Positions 11,701-25,400 of a stretch of DNA of 64,000 bases are shown here, piece after piece. The position numbers were made by a program, and so were the translations under genes. The notes under the pieces were generated by a model. The model worked only from the letters and a program-made list of their open reading frames with translations. It was not told the DNA's origin and did not search any database. Every line of letters begins with the position of its first letter. Positions within the stretch are counted from its first letter, which is position 1. Origin of the DNA: Lepas anatifera (taxonomy: Eukaryota; Arthropoda; Thecostraca; Lepadidae); NCBI GenBank assembly GCA_034440635.1, contig JAOTON010001583.1:434001-498000 (forward strand). Direction: 5' to 3'.

Positions 11701-13862
11701 CCACCGCTCCCCAGCCCTGTGATTTGCTCCACAGGCAGCAATCACAGTGTCCAGCGCGGCCAAATTAGCCGGACCGTGGCGGCACCGTTCAGACCCGACC
11801 CGTCCCCACACCAGCCCTTTCCCGCCCAAACTGGCTCTTTTCCCGCGAAAATGATCGGTGTGAAAAGGTGCCGATTACGGCCGGGTCTCACCCCGGCCGC
11901 GGCAGGTAGCTGGGTAGTAGTAAGTCTCCTAGGACGGAGAGAGCGGCGTGACGAACGTCATAGAGCGTCACACGGCCGGGACTAATCGGCGTCGTCACGC
12001 CGCTCCTACGGAAAAGGAGGCTGGCGTGTGCATTGTGGCGTATGATAACAGGCAGACACAAACTAAATGTGGGTTCGAAGTCCAGACTCTAAGGTGTAAC
12101 TTATATGATCACGTTATTATCTACCGACCATAAAATGACCGCCGGCACCTCAACATATATAAAAACATATGAATACACCTTGTCGAACATCAAAATACTG
12201 GTTCCTGGATTTCTTCACCTTACAGGTCCTTCATCACCATAACTGATCAGCGTGACTATTATTGCAGCCAGGGTCTGCATCTGCAGCCTGTCCCCCAGCT
12301 AACGATATCCCTTTGGGAGTGACCACCTGTTCCATAATCACCAGCCGGTAGCGCCCGGAGGCAGCGCGTATCAGGAGGCATCCAAGCCGAAAAACAACAG
12401 GTGCCAATTTGTTCCGTCCATCGCATCCTAATGCCTCAACCGTGGCATCGAACCAAGAAGAAAGGAAAGCGGAGTCGATGTCTTTTGTCGTCGGTGTTAA
12501 ATCGAGTGGGTGGCGACACAGGCCAGTCATTGTTCGGACAATGATAAATGCTACGCTGCATGATTTAGCTAGACCGTCAGGCTGACTCACACCGACCCTG
12601 AAACGTCGTGGGCTGCCACAGGAATCATAATATAAGCAGCCTCTACAGAATCTTTCAACAATGTAGTGAGCCATACGTAACTTGTGATCAAACTTAGATG
12701 AAATAAAGTTGTCCCGGTTTATAAGGTAGCATCAGGATCGCAAATGCCCTGACCATCGACCATTTGAATGCACCGACGAGGCCCTACAACCGTCCCCGTA
12801 GCCTCCTAAGCCACCCAATGCGCAGCCGAACGTCGACGGGGCGAAGCCTCTGCAGTGCCAACGAGCTGACAGGGCCCCGCGTCCACGTGCGATACACTGT
12901 GTCACCCTTCCTGAGACACCAGTCCGACCCCCAGCTAACCAGGTGCGCTTCAGAGCCGGGTGGAAGGGTCAAAGACCTGTTCTGGAGGACAAGCCACGCT
13001 CACAGACACCCCTGTTAGATCGGGCTGAGGCCTCACCGTGGCCACGCCGCCAACCACTCCGAATCAATTTATCGTCATTATCAGCGCGTGGGGAAGCGAT
13101 CAGTGCCAGTATGTCATCATGTGATCATAATTCCAGAAGCTATCCTGAGTGTCAAGGTCTAAATGGGATCAAGGTGGCATTCGTCACAATTACCGCGTCT
13201 TTATTTCGCTTCTTTCCCATCGAATGGCCTGCCGGCGAACACAGGGTTCACTGAGGGTAGCCTGTACTTGACTGGGTTTCACATCCGATTGATCGATTAC
13301 GACGGATATCCGCACTAAACTGCCGCCAACATGGCCTGTACTTTTTCTCCCTCAATTATGGGGTATGGATCAGTGGTGTGAATTTGCAGGCACTCATGGG
13401 TGCTGGGCACGTATTCTCATACTCCCATCTACACTATGATTCAATAATCATGTATCAAGCTACGTAAATTCACACCTAGTTAAGGCTCGTGATTTTAAAG
13501 AAGCAAATGCAAATGAAATTCAGGAGGCATATCATGAAAACTAATCTCTGAAGAGGTGTAGGGTACCATAAAAGCAATCCAATTTCTGATTTTATCGTTC
13601 TCTTGGTCTTACGCTCCAATTTCCTTAATGTAAAATATGTAAATTTTGATAGTTTTGATAATCAGAGAATCCATAAAAACGGCAGATTATCACAAAGGTA
13701 ACTAAGCTTTTTTCATTTGAGCTACGAGTAGTATAATTCGTCGAGAACACTATCGCCCAGGTCAACTGTCACTTGTCTAAATTTCATAGACACAGAATAT
13801 ATATTGTTGAATATTTAAAAAGTAAGTGCAGTGTGGTAAAATCATCCGGGAATGCATTATGA
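5792..13862 (-). other. CLCA-like intron 1, acceptor-proximal part
   Basis: GC-rich to mixed sequence with several CpG-rich patches (about 6.2-7.2 kb, 8.8-9.4 kb, 11.0-12.0 kb). Short open frames exist on both strands but none shows a recognisable domain or convincing splice structure. A CAG|GTAAGA junction on the minus strand lies at 8520/8519. Confidence 0.6.
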
Positions 13863-13885
13863 ATATATATATATATATATATAAA

Positions 13886-13967
<82 letters not shown>

Positions 13968-13970
13968 ATG
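13863..13970. repeat. (TA)n microsatellite
   Basis: Long TA tract interrupted by an A-run, grading into TATG at the right. Confidence 0.98.
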
Positions 13971-14437
13971 CAATCATTTACACTCCCCACATTTTAGTGA
14001 GCAAGGGTTGATAGCAGAGCATCAGGACATCTTAGTGGTCACAGCCGGAAACCGTACACAAGAAGGGAGGAGACCATTGGGACATTAAACCATAAAAGTG
14101 GCCACAAAGATATCCAGTCCCGTCTTAACGTTGTGAGGAGCCGATCCAGTCAGGGAAGCTCACTCACGCCGCCCGCTGTTCGATGATGTAAAAACCTCCG
14201 CATGTGACGGAATCCGTGTCTGCTGGTACAAAAACCTCCGGCAAAACTAGGGAGGACATCGGAAAGGACGCGTCACTTGTGACAGTGACCGATGATCGAC
14301 TGAGAATGGCTCATAATTGACCGTGAGGCCACAACAATGGTACGCCCGTGCGGCAAAAAAGCAGCGTGACGAGTTCAGACAAAAAACGCCCATCCACCTT
14401 AGACGGCTCTACTGATTCGGGCATCGAGCTGTACTTG

Positions 14438-14440
<3 letters not shown>

Positions 14441-14529
<89 letters not shown>
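14441..14529. repeat. (GA)n microsatellite
   Basis: Nearly uninterrupted GA dinucleotide tract. Confidence 0.98.
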
Positions 14530-14530
<1 letters not shown>

Positions 14531-17500
14531 CATAGGTCGTGATTGATAACAGGATTCTAGTGCACAACTTTCTCATTCTTCATCGTTGACGACAGATTGG
14601 TCCGAGGCGTGGTCGCATTCTTTACGAAATGGTCCCAGTTTATCAAATGAAAACATATCAAACGAACTGTTAGCCGGAACGGACGATTACTAGGCCCGTA
14701 CGGATACTATCTGGCAGCTCTAGCCAATGTGCATGCATTGTACGTACTTACTGCGCTTCTGAAGAAATGCAATTTATCTCTTGATGCTGACTAGTTTTAT
14801 CTAGTTCCCCTTGCGATTAGTAATCTACAACGTCGGAGCGACACCATGAAACAGCCTCTTTCTTTTATGATTGGAATACATGTAAGCAAGACAAGGCTTT
14901 GTAACACCGTATGCATCACATTATGCGACTCAGCTCATGAGGTTTGAGTCGCTTCTAGGTCTTCCATCCTAAAAATATCACTAATATTTCGTCCAAGAAA
15001 CCTCCCGGAAGACATTCTTACCTGCTCTCCGGCGGAGCAGCACGCCGATTGGAAATGTATCGTGCGTCAGTGGGCATTTTGTTCGGCCGACGTCCATATT
15101 TAAATACAATGGATTGTTGACAGCCGTGGTGATCTTCGAGCCGATGGGAGAGATAGGAGCCGAGCTGTACCGAAGATTAGTTGGTATTCTGAACCATATC
15201 CGACGCTGGGAACACAAACCGCCTGATGCTTCGTCGCATGACAAGTGGGGGTTCCAGGAGAGTGTCCGAGAGCAAGAGTGCAGAAAGGCCGTGACAGCAC
15301 CGTGAGTGATGACATCCACTTTAGTCATGTCGCAATCATTTGAGCGCCCCTCCCAACCACTCTCACTGTACTCAGCGGAACGCTTGGAGGGGGACTCTCG
15401 CGACGAATTAGCCTCTTATTTGTTCACCATGTTCTGTCGCACGAGGATGTACACAGCCGGCACTCAAACAGCAGCCGCTGGGTGCGGGGACAAAGGAAGG
15501 ACACACAGGTAGAATAGTTAACAAAGGAGCTCATTTATTTGAATTGTCGCCCGTGTACAAGAATGGTGGGTTTTCAGAACTATTTCCTGAGAAACACAGA
15601 CACCATTTAGTAGCAATTTCCTCATGTCAGATTACGGCCGTTTAGTTGGAGAACGTATTCGCGTTCGTAATTTCTTAATGCTGCACTGTCATAGGGAGCC
15701 AACTATTAACTGTTGCATAAAGCTAACCCTCGACGACAGTGGATTGGTCACTAACCGCCTGCGGCATGTGTTTCAATGCAAATACTGCTTCGGGTAGTTG
15801 ACAGCTAACCGAGGCAGCAGCCTGGTTATCATTCGGCCGGGGTTTGGAGAGCAGGACCCTCATCACGTCCGCAGCAGCGATGATACTCACCACGCGAGAA
15901 CGTCATCAGCGGTGTTCCGTAGCTATCGGCTGTCCACCAGGACCGGGTCCCCGGGTCCTGACAGCCGGTTCGAGCGCCGCTCACGTTCGATGCAGCGATA
16001 GGGTAGCGACCGATCGCACTTCAGCCCAATGGAATCGGAGAGGTGTGATCGAGAACAGGCCAAAACACCATGGTAATAGTGCTTGGCCGAGTATCACATG
16101 CATAATCTATTCTGGTTTATTGGACAATAGAGGAAGCGGTGTAACACGAGCCGAAAAGTAGCGACTCCAGGCCACGTCGCCGCGCCCAGCAGAAGCCGTC
16201 AATTTCGCCGGCATTGACTGAGTTGGCGGTGCTCACTCCATCACTGTTGACGGGTCCAGCTTCCAGCAGCGACGCTCTCTGGCCGGGTCGTGGCTGGGGG
16301 CGGCGTCTGCTCCAGTTTCCGGCCTCATCTCCGGCAGCGGCCAGCGTCCGAGCCGGGCGGCACTGGCTCCGGCAGCGCCGCCGGCAGCCCCGGGCCACCA
16401 ACTCCTTGCCGCGCCCTAATGATGGGTGTAGTGGCGGCCGGAGCACAGCCGGCGGCGCCACGCCTGGCCCGCAGGACTGCAGCTAGCCCAGCAGGCCCCG
16501 CAATTACGCTGGCGACGAGCGACGGCTGGCGCTCCACGCTCTGTAGGTTTTGGCAGCCTGACAGGCCACAGACTTCCCCGCAACCAAGCGTCATCGCTCA
16601 CGAAGCATCCGAGTGTCAATTGAGCGTGGGGCAATTGGTCTGGTCAGGAAATGGTGGGCGGCCGGCAGAGGCAGCAACAGTGGCAGGCAGGCCGAATTCC
16701 CGCGCTCCTCGGGTGCACCCTGGTGCCCGTCTGAGGGCAGCCGCAATTATTCACACATTAACACAGGAACCGGCGCCGTCTGTTGCCATTTTTAACAAAA
16801 GAGTAACCCCGTAATTTCCTGGCTACAGCCCCGGCAAACAGTAAAAATCCGGGATAATTTCGGCTAATTCGGGTTCCGTGAAAAGGTGCATTTAAAGCTG
16901 AACGGTGGGTGGGTGGGGAGCGCGCCACCTGGCGAACGGTGAGGGCTGTACACAGACATGCCGGCACTGGATCCGTCTGAGTCTGCCGGCACCGCGCCCG
17001 TGCCAGCTGGCTCTGTAGCAGGCCGGACTTTCGAGACTCAGCGGACCTCGGCAAAAAAGCTGCTCCGGACCTCTGGGCACAACAGGATCTGACGTGGCCC
17101 TCCGTCGGTGAGCGATGAGCTTGTTCCAGCGACTCAGACGCCGGCCAGCAATAACAGCGCTAGACACGTTTATAACTGTGTCCATGCGACCGCGCTCCCA
17201 GCACCTTTCACCTGGCGGTGCACCACGGTCCGAGTAGAGAGGCCGCAGCCGCCGCAGTCGCGGGCCCCGCCCGATTAACGTAATGACACCACGCGACCGG
17301 CGGGTGACACCGTCACGTGATCACCCGCGTGTCGCATGACACGCCCGTCACGCACCGTTACGTAGTGACGATTACAGAGGTGATGCTCTGAAGGACAAAC
17401 TGCCGCGATGCCGACCTCTGATCGGCCCTGATGGCATCTGTGCGATAGTGCAGTATCAGGGGAGTCGGCTGCTGCCACCCGCTCCCAGCGTAAACAGGGC

Positions 17501-20500
17501 GGGTACTGGGCGCTGTGGCAAGGTGGGGTTGTGTGCTGTGCTATGACCCAGCTCATTATGTGGTCGCCTGTTTGCGCGGCTGGCCGGCGGGCAGGCCCGC
17601 GATGCGGCTGGTGGCCGGTAATTGCGGGGATTGGAGCAGACCCTGGCCGAGCAGTGCCCCACCTGAGCGGGGGTGGCGGCTCACACAAAAGACGCTCTGA
17701 CCGCCCCCGCCATCACCCGCTCTTCGGCACCACGCACAATTACCCAGCCGCTGACTCCGCCGCGCCACCCTTTGTCCCGCAGTGAGGACGCAGCCAGGAA
17801 AACAGAACAGCTTCTGTGCGCCGCCCGCGAGTAATTAACATAGACACGCCGACGCCCCATCAAACCCCGAGCTCATCAGAAGTCGGCTTCGCATCACGAC
17901 CAGGCCTCCTTCACAGGCTCAGGTAGCGGCGGCGGCTACCGGGCGGCAGCAGATGCCGGCGTCGTGACGACGGCATCAGGTCTAGAGAGGGCCCGTTCTA
18001 TCCTTCTACCGTTCTATTCTTCTATCTCAGCAACAGAGACGACAGGCAAGAACACACTTGAGGGAAGTTGACCGTGATGGAGCCGTGGTGAGATGATCGC
18101 ATCACCCCTCCATCTGCCGGCTGGCACGTGACCGCTCACGGTAGCTAAGACAACCGCCCCGCAAGCACGCACGCTTTCTCTTTCAAAACAATGCCGGCGA
18201 CTGTAAGCTGTTTGACAGGCGGGCATGCTTAGTCCGGCAACAGAACGGCTGTAGTATCCAACTTTCTCGACAGAAACGCCAGATATTTGTATTCGCCTGA
18301 TGCGTAAATCGTGCGATAACTACCCCGAAACTCAAAACCGAGACTCAACAACTTTTCATCCCGTCGCAGCCGCACCAGTCAATAGTTTCACTCGACTTCA
18401 TTCATGTCCACTGTCAAAACAAAGAAACAACAGCGAGCAGCACGAGGTCTGCACCAGTCTCGACTTCATGTGAATAGAGATCAGATATCATCACCATGGC
18501 GCGGCCGGATGTTTTTGCCGCCTGCCGGGCGCGTGCTCGTTTACGTGAGCCGCGACGGGAGTTCGGTACCGGATCTGGCGCTGGAGCTGTGCAGCTGCGC
18601 ACTGCGTGACGGAACTCCCGCGCCGAACTGCACGATTAAATTTGTAGCAGGTTTATCATGATGGCAAGTAACGCGGCCCGAATAGAGCAGCAGAACGCGG
18701 CTGTGAGTCGCACAAAAACGCCTCACCACCACGATAGCATCTTAATTGCGGCGGAATACCAGTGTAATGAGAGTATATCATCCGAGGGCGACGGGTGCAA
18801 TCTGGCGCGGCATCGGCATTGCACAGAGGTGGTCCGCGCGGTCAGGACCGAGGCCGGTGACGCCGGGTGCCACTGCTGGTCCATGCACCGGCGACGGGCG
18901 GGACACAGCGCGCGGCGGAAGGCAGCGAGGGGGCCTAACACGCTCACAGTGCACAACAGTGGTTTAAATGCTTTCAATGCACCTGGTTTAAATGGGTGTG
19001 TGCAATCTTTGAGCGCATAAGGTTCATAAAATATAATAATTAAGATTAATAGCGAGTATAAGAGAAGTAATAAGGGGGCATGAACTGCCCAAGTTAAAAG
19101 CCGAATGCACGAGGCAGAGTTCGAACCCCTCAAGTTGGAAAAAAACCTCTTCCTCCAAAATCTGGACATGTTTCCCCTCAATACGAGTTCCTGACCTCGT
19201 GCTAGACCAAAGAAGATATATAAATAATAAGTTCTCGGAAGGCCTGCTGGAGATAGGGTGCCATAAACCTTTTAGCGCTTTTACTGTCATCCGTATCATC
19301 TTTTTAGGGTCCTAGGTCATTCCCACAACACTCTAAGATATATAAATACAGAAAAGGAACGTGAACAAGAACTGTGGAACCGGAGCGGATATTTTCTGCA
19401 GGATTCTTCTGTCTGTAACCACTGCAGCTAGGCAAAACAGTGCACTGTTGAGCCGCCACCACATCCCAGTCCCGGCCGGCACTGATTTCTTCCATTCTCC
19501 TTCAACAACATAATAAGCACCGAAAATTACCGTAAACAAAGTGGTCTTATATCTCAAACACTCTCTTCCACTCTTTGAATTTTTCTCCTCTCTCTCTCTC
19601 TCTCCCATCTCTCTCTTCCTTGGACACTAACTCTTCTGCTCATAATTAGCCGCATTCAAGACTCTTGGTTTCTTCGAGGAAGGTCTCCTCATTTTGTCTT
19701 CTGCTTGCAGCCCTTCCGCTTGTTGATTATTCAAAGAACAACAGCAGGTAAATGACAGAGCCGAGACTCGTCCGTGGGCGCGGCTGACTTCTGTGCCGCT
19801 CCCTGGGTGCCTGTGTGCCGTTACCAGCAGTGACCTGGCTGGGGCGGGCCGCCACAGTCCAGGGCTGGGCCTGAGATGGATGGCGGCCGACTCCAGCTTT
19901 TCTTCGACTCTGAAACGGTACCCTATCTTGGAGGCGATCGCCGACTCCGAGCCGCGGCGGCGGAGCGCCCGCCCTGCGCGCCCCGTATACTGCTCTCGTC
20001 TCCACGCACCCGTGTAATGCACACTGCAAGACGCTGGCATTATTTTTCTGGACAGACCGAGCAGCTGGTAAAGGCGCGGCGTGACTGCGCGCACCCGCAG
20101 CTGGGTGACGCCATTGCAGAACCATTTTCCTCCCATGACAAAATGTAGTCTGAGCAGGAAGAAAAATCATAGCGTTTCCGGACCGTGATTAACCCAGCTC
20201 TTGTTAAAATGACTTCAATAACGTAATGCTGACACGATACTTCTTGTAATACCGATGAGTATTAACGTCGGATACAATACTAGCCAGTTGCAACGGCCTG
20301 CAAAGATTATAAAGTACCGAGAAGGAAGTGCGAGCGAGTCTGTGAGACCGACCGATAGTTCGCCAGGGCGGAGAGCGCTTCCGATGATTTGCGGCCGCTG
20401 TGCATTCAGTGACATAAGGTACCACGCTGAGAGGGTGGAGGACAGTTCTCACTTCGACGGCCGTTCGGCGGGGCGGTGCCGACGCTGCCCCACGCCAAGC

Positions 20501-21069
20501 ATGAACGCTGTCAATGACAATGGGCCTGTGTCGATTTAGGGCCGGTGCTAGCCTCGTTCTCCGACACAGATGTTCGCTGAAGGCTGGGCGGTGCGACGAA
20601 TGCTCCTGTGAGCTGCCAAACATTGACGAGTTGAAGCAGACCGCGACCGGGGGATAATAGCCGTGTTAGCATTGTGTTTGTTTCGGGGCTGCTTTCCCCA
20701 GAGGCTAGCCTTCACGCGAGACATGGCACGGATTCTAACACACTTTCACACGCCTGCCAACAGTTCAGACGGATTCTGCATAAGGTTCCAGCAAACAGTG
20801 AAATTGGATGTTCTGACCTGAGGGAGCTTTTTCCACTTATAATGAATCTTGAATTCACTGGAAATGTTTATATGCAAAAATAAGTTGGAGAAGCTGATCT
20901 CTATGTGATTTCACACCAAACTGATAGAAGCCCTCATGAAGAAAGCATGACATCATTTGGTCAAAAGTTTCTGATCAGGTCCGAAAGTTGATACCAATTT
21001 TTTTTTTTACAAAACTTACTCAAATCCCCCGAAACGCACCATAACTCAATCAAAGGAAATTTATTTACA
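14530..21069 (-). other. CLCA-like intron 1, middle part
   Basis: Mixed composition with CpG-rich blocks near 16.2-17.9 kb and 19.8-20.5 kb, and a (TC)n tract at 19586-19617. No gene recognised on either strand. Confidence 0.55.
19586..19617. repeat. (TC)n microsatellite
   Basis: Short TC tract with one interruption (CCAT). Confidence 0.9.
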
Positions 21070-21352
21070 GTTGTTAAGATGTTCCCTGGCCTCTCCCTCG
21101 AATCCGGAAATGTAAAAAACACTGAAGATTATATATTCGGGCACAGCCCTTCATCAGAATCGTGGAGTAAATATCAATAATTCTCAGTCCTAGTATAGCC
21201 AGACCTCGAATTCGAGGTCTGGCTATACTAGGACTGAGAATTATTGATATTTACTCCACGATTCTGATGAAGGGCTGTGCCCGAATATATAATCTTCAGT
21301 GTTTTTTACATTTCCGGATTCGAGGGGAGAGGCCAGGGAACATCTTAACAAC
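21070..21352. repeat. 283-bp near-perfect palindrome without spacer
   Basis: The two arms of about 141 bp meet at GAATTC (21208-21213). The only difference seen is one extra base in a C/G run of the right arm (near 21321-21326). Both arms contain CTGATGA followed by a GGGC/GCCC hairpin and GAA. It lies in intron 1, about 85 bp left of a TTAA element. Confidence 0.95.
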
Positions 21353-21437
21353 TCATCATCATGCTCCTCGCCGCAGCACTTCAAAACTTATCAACGTTTG
21401 AAATTTATTTACAAATAGAAATGTTTCTGATCATTAA

Positions 21438-22464
21438 CCCGCGCCCCACCGGGGGTCCGGCGCCACCTTCGCCCCACCGGGAGGGGCCATCGATGGCCCC
21501 CCTCTAACTCCGAAAATATGGGCGTTAGCGCAAATCTGCAAAGTGCAATAGAAAGCTCGCGTGAATTCAGTAAGAAATTACTTCGCATGTTTTAGTGCTC
21601 AGGTCAATGGTTTGACCTCCAGAGGTCAAATTAGGTCAAGATCGGCTATTTTCACTCAAATATGCAATGATTAAGCAAACTGGGCATAACTCTTATGTCA
21701 TTAGAGCTATTGAGGCCTGGTAAAGTACATTTGATAGCAAATTGCCTGTACTTTTTCCGCTATGTGGAACGTAAAGACCTCCCGCCAGTGGTTTGACCGC
21801 CAGAGGTCACCTCGTGACCTAATATGACCTGAGGTCACGAAAGGTCAAAAAGTAACCTTGCCGTATATCAAATGAAAGCCAGTGACAAGACAAACACGAT
21901 GGTGTTTGTTTCATCGCTCTAGCTCAATTAGGTCAAAAGTTATTGTCAAAATACTGTTTTTGACCTCCGGTGACCTTGGATGACCTTGGAAAATTCAAAG
22001 GGCAAATATGACCCCTGGGATCCGTGAAAGGGTGTCCAAAAACGTTGTTCTGAGCAGTCTGAGTATTTGCAATCATTTTTGTGGCTTTTATATCATGAAA
22101 TAGCTTTTCCCCATGCTTTTCCAATGGGAGAGGTCACCTCGTGACCTGACCTCAGGGCACGAAATCGAAAATCCCGGATATACACCTTGTAGACCCTGGA
22201 GGGGTCATGAAGTGTAGGAAGTTTCAAATCGATCGACTTTGAAATGTAGCTCTTACAGAGCTCTAAATGGAAGCGAGGTGACCTTGGTTGACCTCGTCTG
22301 GTGACCTGACCTTGGGTGACCCGGGGTAAAAAATTTCAGGGATGATGGGAAAATGATGCAGTGAGAGGTAGAGCCCTCAACCGCGGTTCTGCGCCTCGTC
22401 GTTTTTCTGCTATCCCGGAAAAACCTTAGGGGGGCCATCGATGGCCCCTTCGGTGGGGCGAGGG
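21438..22464 (+). mobile_element. TTAA-flanked miniature element, family 1, copy 1
   Basis: TTAA at 21434-21437 and 22465-22468. The left end CCCGCGCCCCACCGGGGG is followed by a second, inner copy of the motif and then the palindrome GGCCATCGATGGCC; the right end has one motif copy after the same palindrome and ends GCGAGGG. The interior carries about 20 AGGTCA/TGACCT hexamers by eye. No transposase. Length 1027 bp. It sits in CLCA-like intron 1. Confidence 0.88.
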
Positions 22465-22468
22465 TTAA

Positions 22469-25400
22469 CATGCCATTCATATCCATATATTGATTCCAAT
22501 GTACAGGCCAATTTGGAACAAAGAGATTCAATCTAACGTTGTATGTAACTTTTCAGATCTCCAACAATCGTTGTAATATTTAAATGTACTTCAGTTTGTA
22601 ACTTTGCTTGAAAGCCTCCTGTCTACCTGCTAATGATCTACAATATATTTCATTGATACATATATCCATGTCATTTTCTCCGAATGATTGGAAACAGTTT
22701 TTCAGAGGTGCAGAAAGTATGCTGGCTGTCACAAACTCAATGCGACGTATGCCTCCTCTGTCACAAAAAAGCTGGAAATGATAATTGTATACTTGAATAC
22801 TATTTCCAATATGCTGAATGTCATCTACCTGTCTCTTACTTTTTGCAACAGACAAGGTTCAAGCACCAAGCCATTACTGCATGAAAGTATTAAACTGTGT
22901 TTTCATTTTTAGATCATGTTTATGTTTTGGAAGGAAAATTTCCAATTATGGATCATTGTTTCCAGTATTGGGATCATAACCTTTATTGGCAACTCTGACT
23001 GCAGTTTCCCCTAATGACATGCATTTCCCTTTTTGAAAAAGTTTCCATTTTTGGAAGGAGTGTTTCCAATTATGGTACATTTCCCCATGATTAAGTGTGG
23101 CAATTATCATGAAAATAATTATTATTGGGAACTAATCTATGAATGGGAGCGTGCACCTACACACAATTGGGAACCCTGATCACAGCTTCCCCCCACTGAA
23201 CTTCCATCTCACATATCAATAAAAGGGACTAAAATGTCAATGTCAACATAGGATTTGGATCTACCTAAAATGTGTTGGTAAAGTGGACCTTAGGTAGCAT
23301 TTTTTGACATATCAAATGCTTAAGATTTTCCCCCAACACCTGATTATCACCTGCCTGTTCATTCCTTCTTGCAGTAAAAACTCTGAGGCAACTACCCCGC
23401 ATAGATGTAAAATTATGTCTATTGGCCTAATAGGTACCTACAGAGGTATTGGAAGTCTAATACCAAAGAAAGATCCAGTGTAGTCAAAGTCCTGCTTTAA
23501 CTCCATGCAGTTCAGGTCCTGTGTGTTGCTTACCACCACTGGTAGTAAGCAACACACCCCCAGCCAGCGTTTTTCAAAGTCTCTTTCTTTCTGAGATTTT
23601 CTGCAATTTCCTGAGATGAGAAGGGGGTCTACTAGGTCCCCCTCCAGTGCACGTTAATGTGTGTTTTAACACTTTGTGGAGGACTGCATTGGCACACATT
23701 TGCTATCTGTACAATACTGACATGATAATTTGATCATGAAATCTCACCTGAATTACTGTTGTTGCCAGTCTGTTGCTGGCGCCAACTCTCCCAACTTCCT
23801 CCAGCTCCAAATCTACCTAACCAATCTTGATCTAGGGCACAAATAAGGTAAGGCACAAGCAAGCTAAGGAATGAAAAACCAAGTTTGATATGTGAAAGTG
23901 CATCAGTCTCAAAGTAGCCTACATTCATCTTAGATTAGCCATGGGCAGCACTATTTATTCCAGCCAGTTTTAGCCTGCCCTTATCTCAGATATACCCCAA
24001 AAATATGCCCTAAAAAAAGTGGCTTCCCACCTGTGTACATTTTTTGGCAGGCTGCACATCAAATAAACATTACGAACTTGTCTTGTCGCTGTTGCGTAGT
24101 TTAGGTAGAATTGCTGCCCAGCTATGTTTATTTCTTTCACTCATTTAGTACTTTTCTTAGTAGCTTTTAGGCGTACTTAATACTGAATTGAAAGAAATAG
24201 GGACCGCTAAATCGAAGAGACTCAAACGTTAAATATTATTTAACCTGACAAAATGGACAGAGAAATACTTAATAACGTATTTGCATTATCTTTAATGCCT
24301 TAAATATGCCCACAATCATGTATTTCTCGAAAAAATTGACTGTCACATTTCGGGCATCTAGGCGGCAACTTTCTGGCAACTACTAACAATCGGCACCATT
24401 GGGCTGCATGTTAAAATCTGGCAACTGTGACAGCGGTTTCCGGGTTTTCTGCAGCGGGGGTCCCTCGTTTTAGTAGAAACTGAACACAGTACCAATATTG
24501 TATCACTGATGGTACGCTGTGCAATTGAAGAACAGAGTTGCTAAATTAAATTTATCGCTACACGCTTCATTATGTATTTCGAAAATATGCGGTTTGATTT
24601 TGAACCATACTGTCACGATCGCTATTTTGTCACACTTATGCACCTCAATTTTCATAAATGTGTCACAAACCCCAGTAGCCGAGTTGGCAAGTTTCTGCAC
24701 CTCTGCAGTTTTTCCTCCATTTCTAGATCGTCTTTTCAAGAGCCGAACATGAATAGTATCTGCGCACATAAATCAATAATAATTTTTAAAGCTAAATAGG
24801 CACATTGTTGTTTTTGGCAGCCAAAGTAGCGGCGTGATATATTGGTGTATCTATGAGGTCCCGCCATAAGAATACCCGAAATGTTTAATTTGGTTGCAAT
24901 ATTGTAACCAATATGGGCACGGGAAGGTGTAAAGCTCATACATTGTTTCAAGCCTTCAGGCAACCTCCTTGCTATATACCCACTGAACAGCTGGGCCAAC
25001 GGACATACAGTGTATTGGAATATGAAGGATTTTGTTTTAGTTTCATGACTAAGGCCTTACATTTTGGAGCCTGGGTGAGCTTATTTGACTTGTATGTCAA
25101 TATTTGGGGAGAAGTGGAGATTTTCCAGCTTTAGAGAGACAGGCAAATATATTTATTAGCGAACTTGTGGCCCATGTATTCGATAAACAGGCGAGAGAAG
25201 AGCCATTTACATATTAAGGTTACCAACCAGGCCTTCGTCCATAATCGCGTTAGTTGTAAATCCCTGTCGCAGAAAGCTTAAATCAAAAATCACAAACAGC
25301 TTACATGTACTGCAGAAATTTGAGCCACAGCTTTCCGTACGAGGCCTTAAAATTCAGAAGGTTTTAATTTACGCAAATGAATCTCTTCAGCAAATTCCTA

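Noticed and set aside
12234..12674. 146-codon minus-strand frame in intron 1
   Set aside because: No recognisable domain, no clear splice signals fitting the CLCA-like gene, and comparable to other chance frames in this GC-rich stretch.
13777..14011. Frames encoding alternating Ile-Tyr
   Set aside because: Translation of the (TA)n microsatellite.
21933..22124. A 63-codon frame recurring in four of the five family 1 copies (also 37546-37737, 39346-39537, 52008-52199)
   Set aside because: Recurrence follows from copy similarity. Differences among copies mostly change the amino acid, and copy 4 breaks the frame, so there is no sign of protein constraint.
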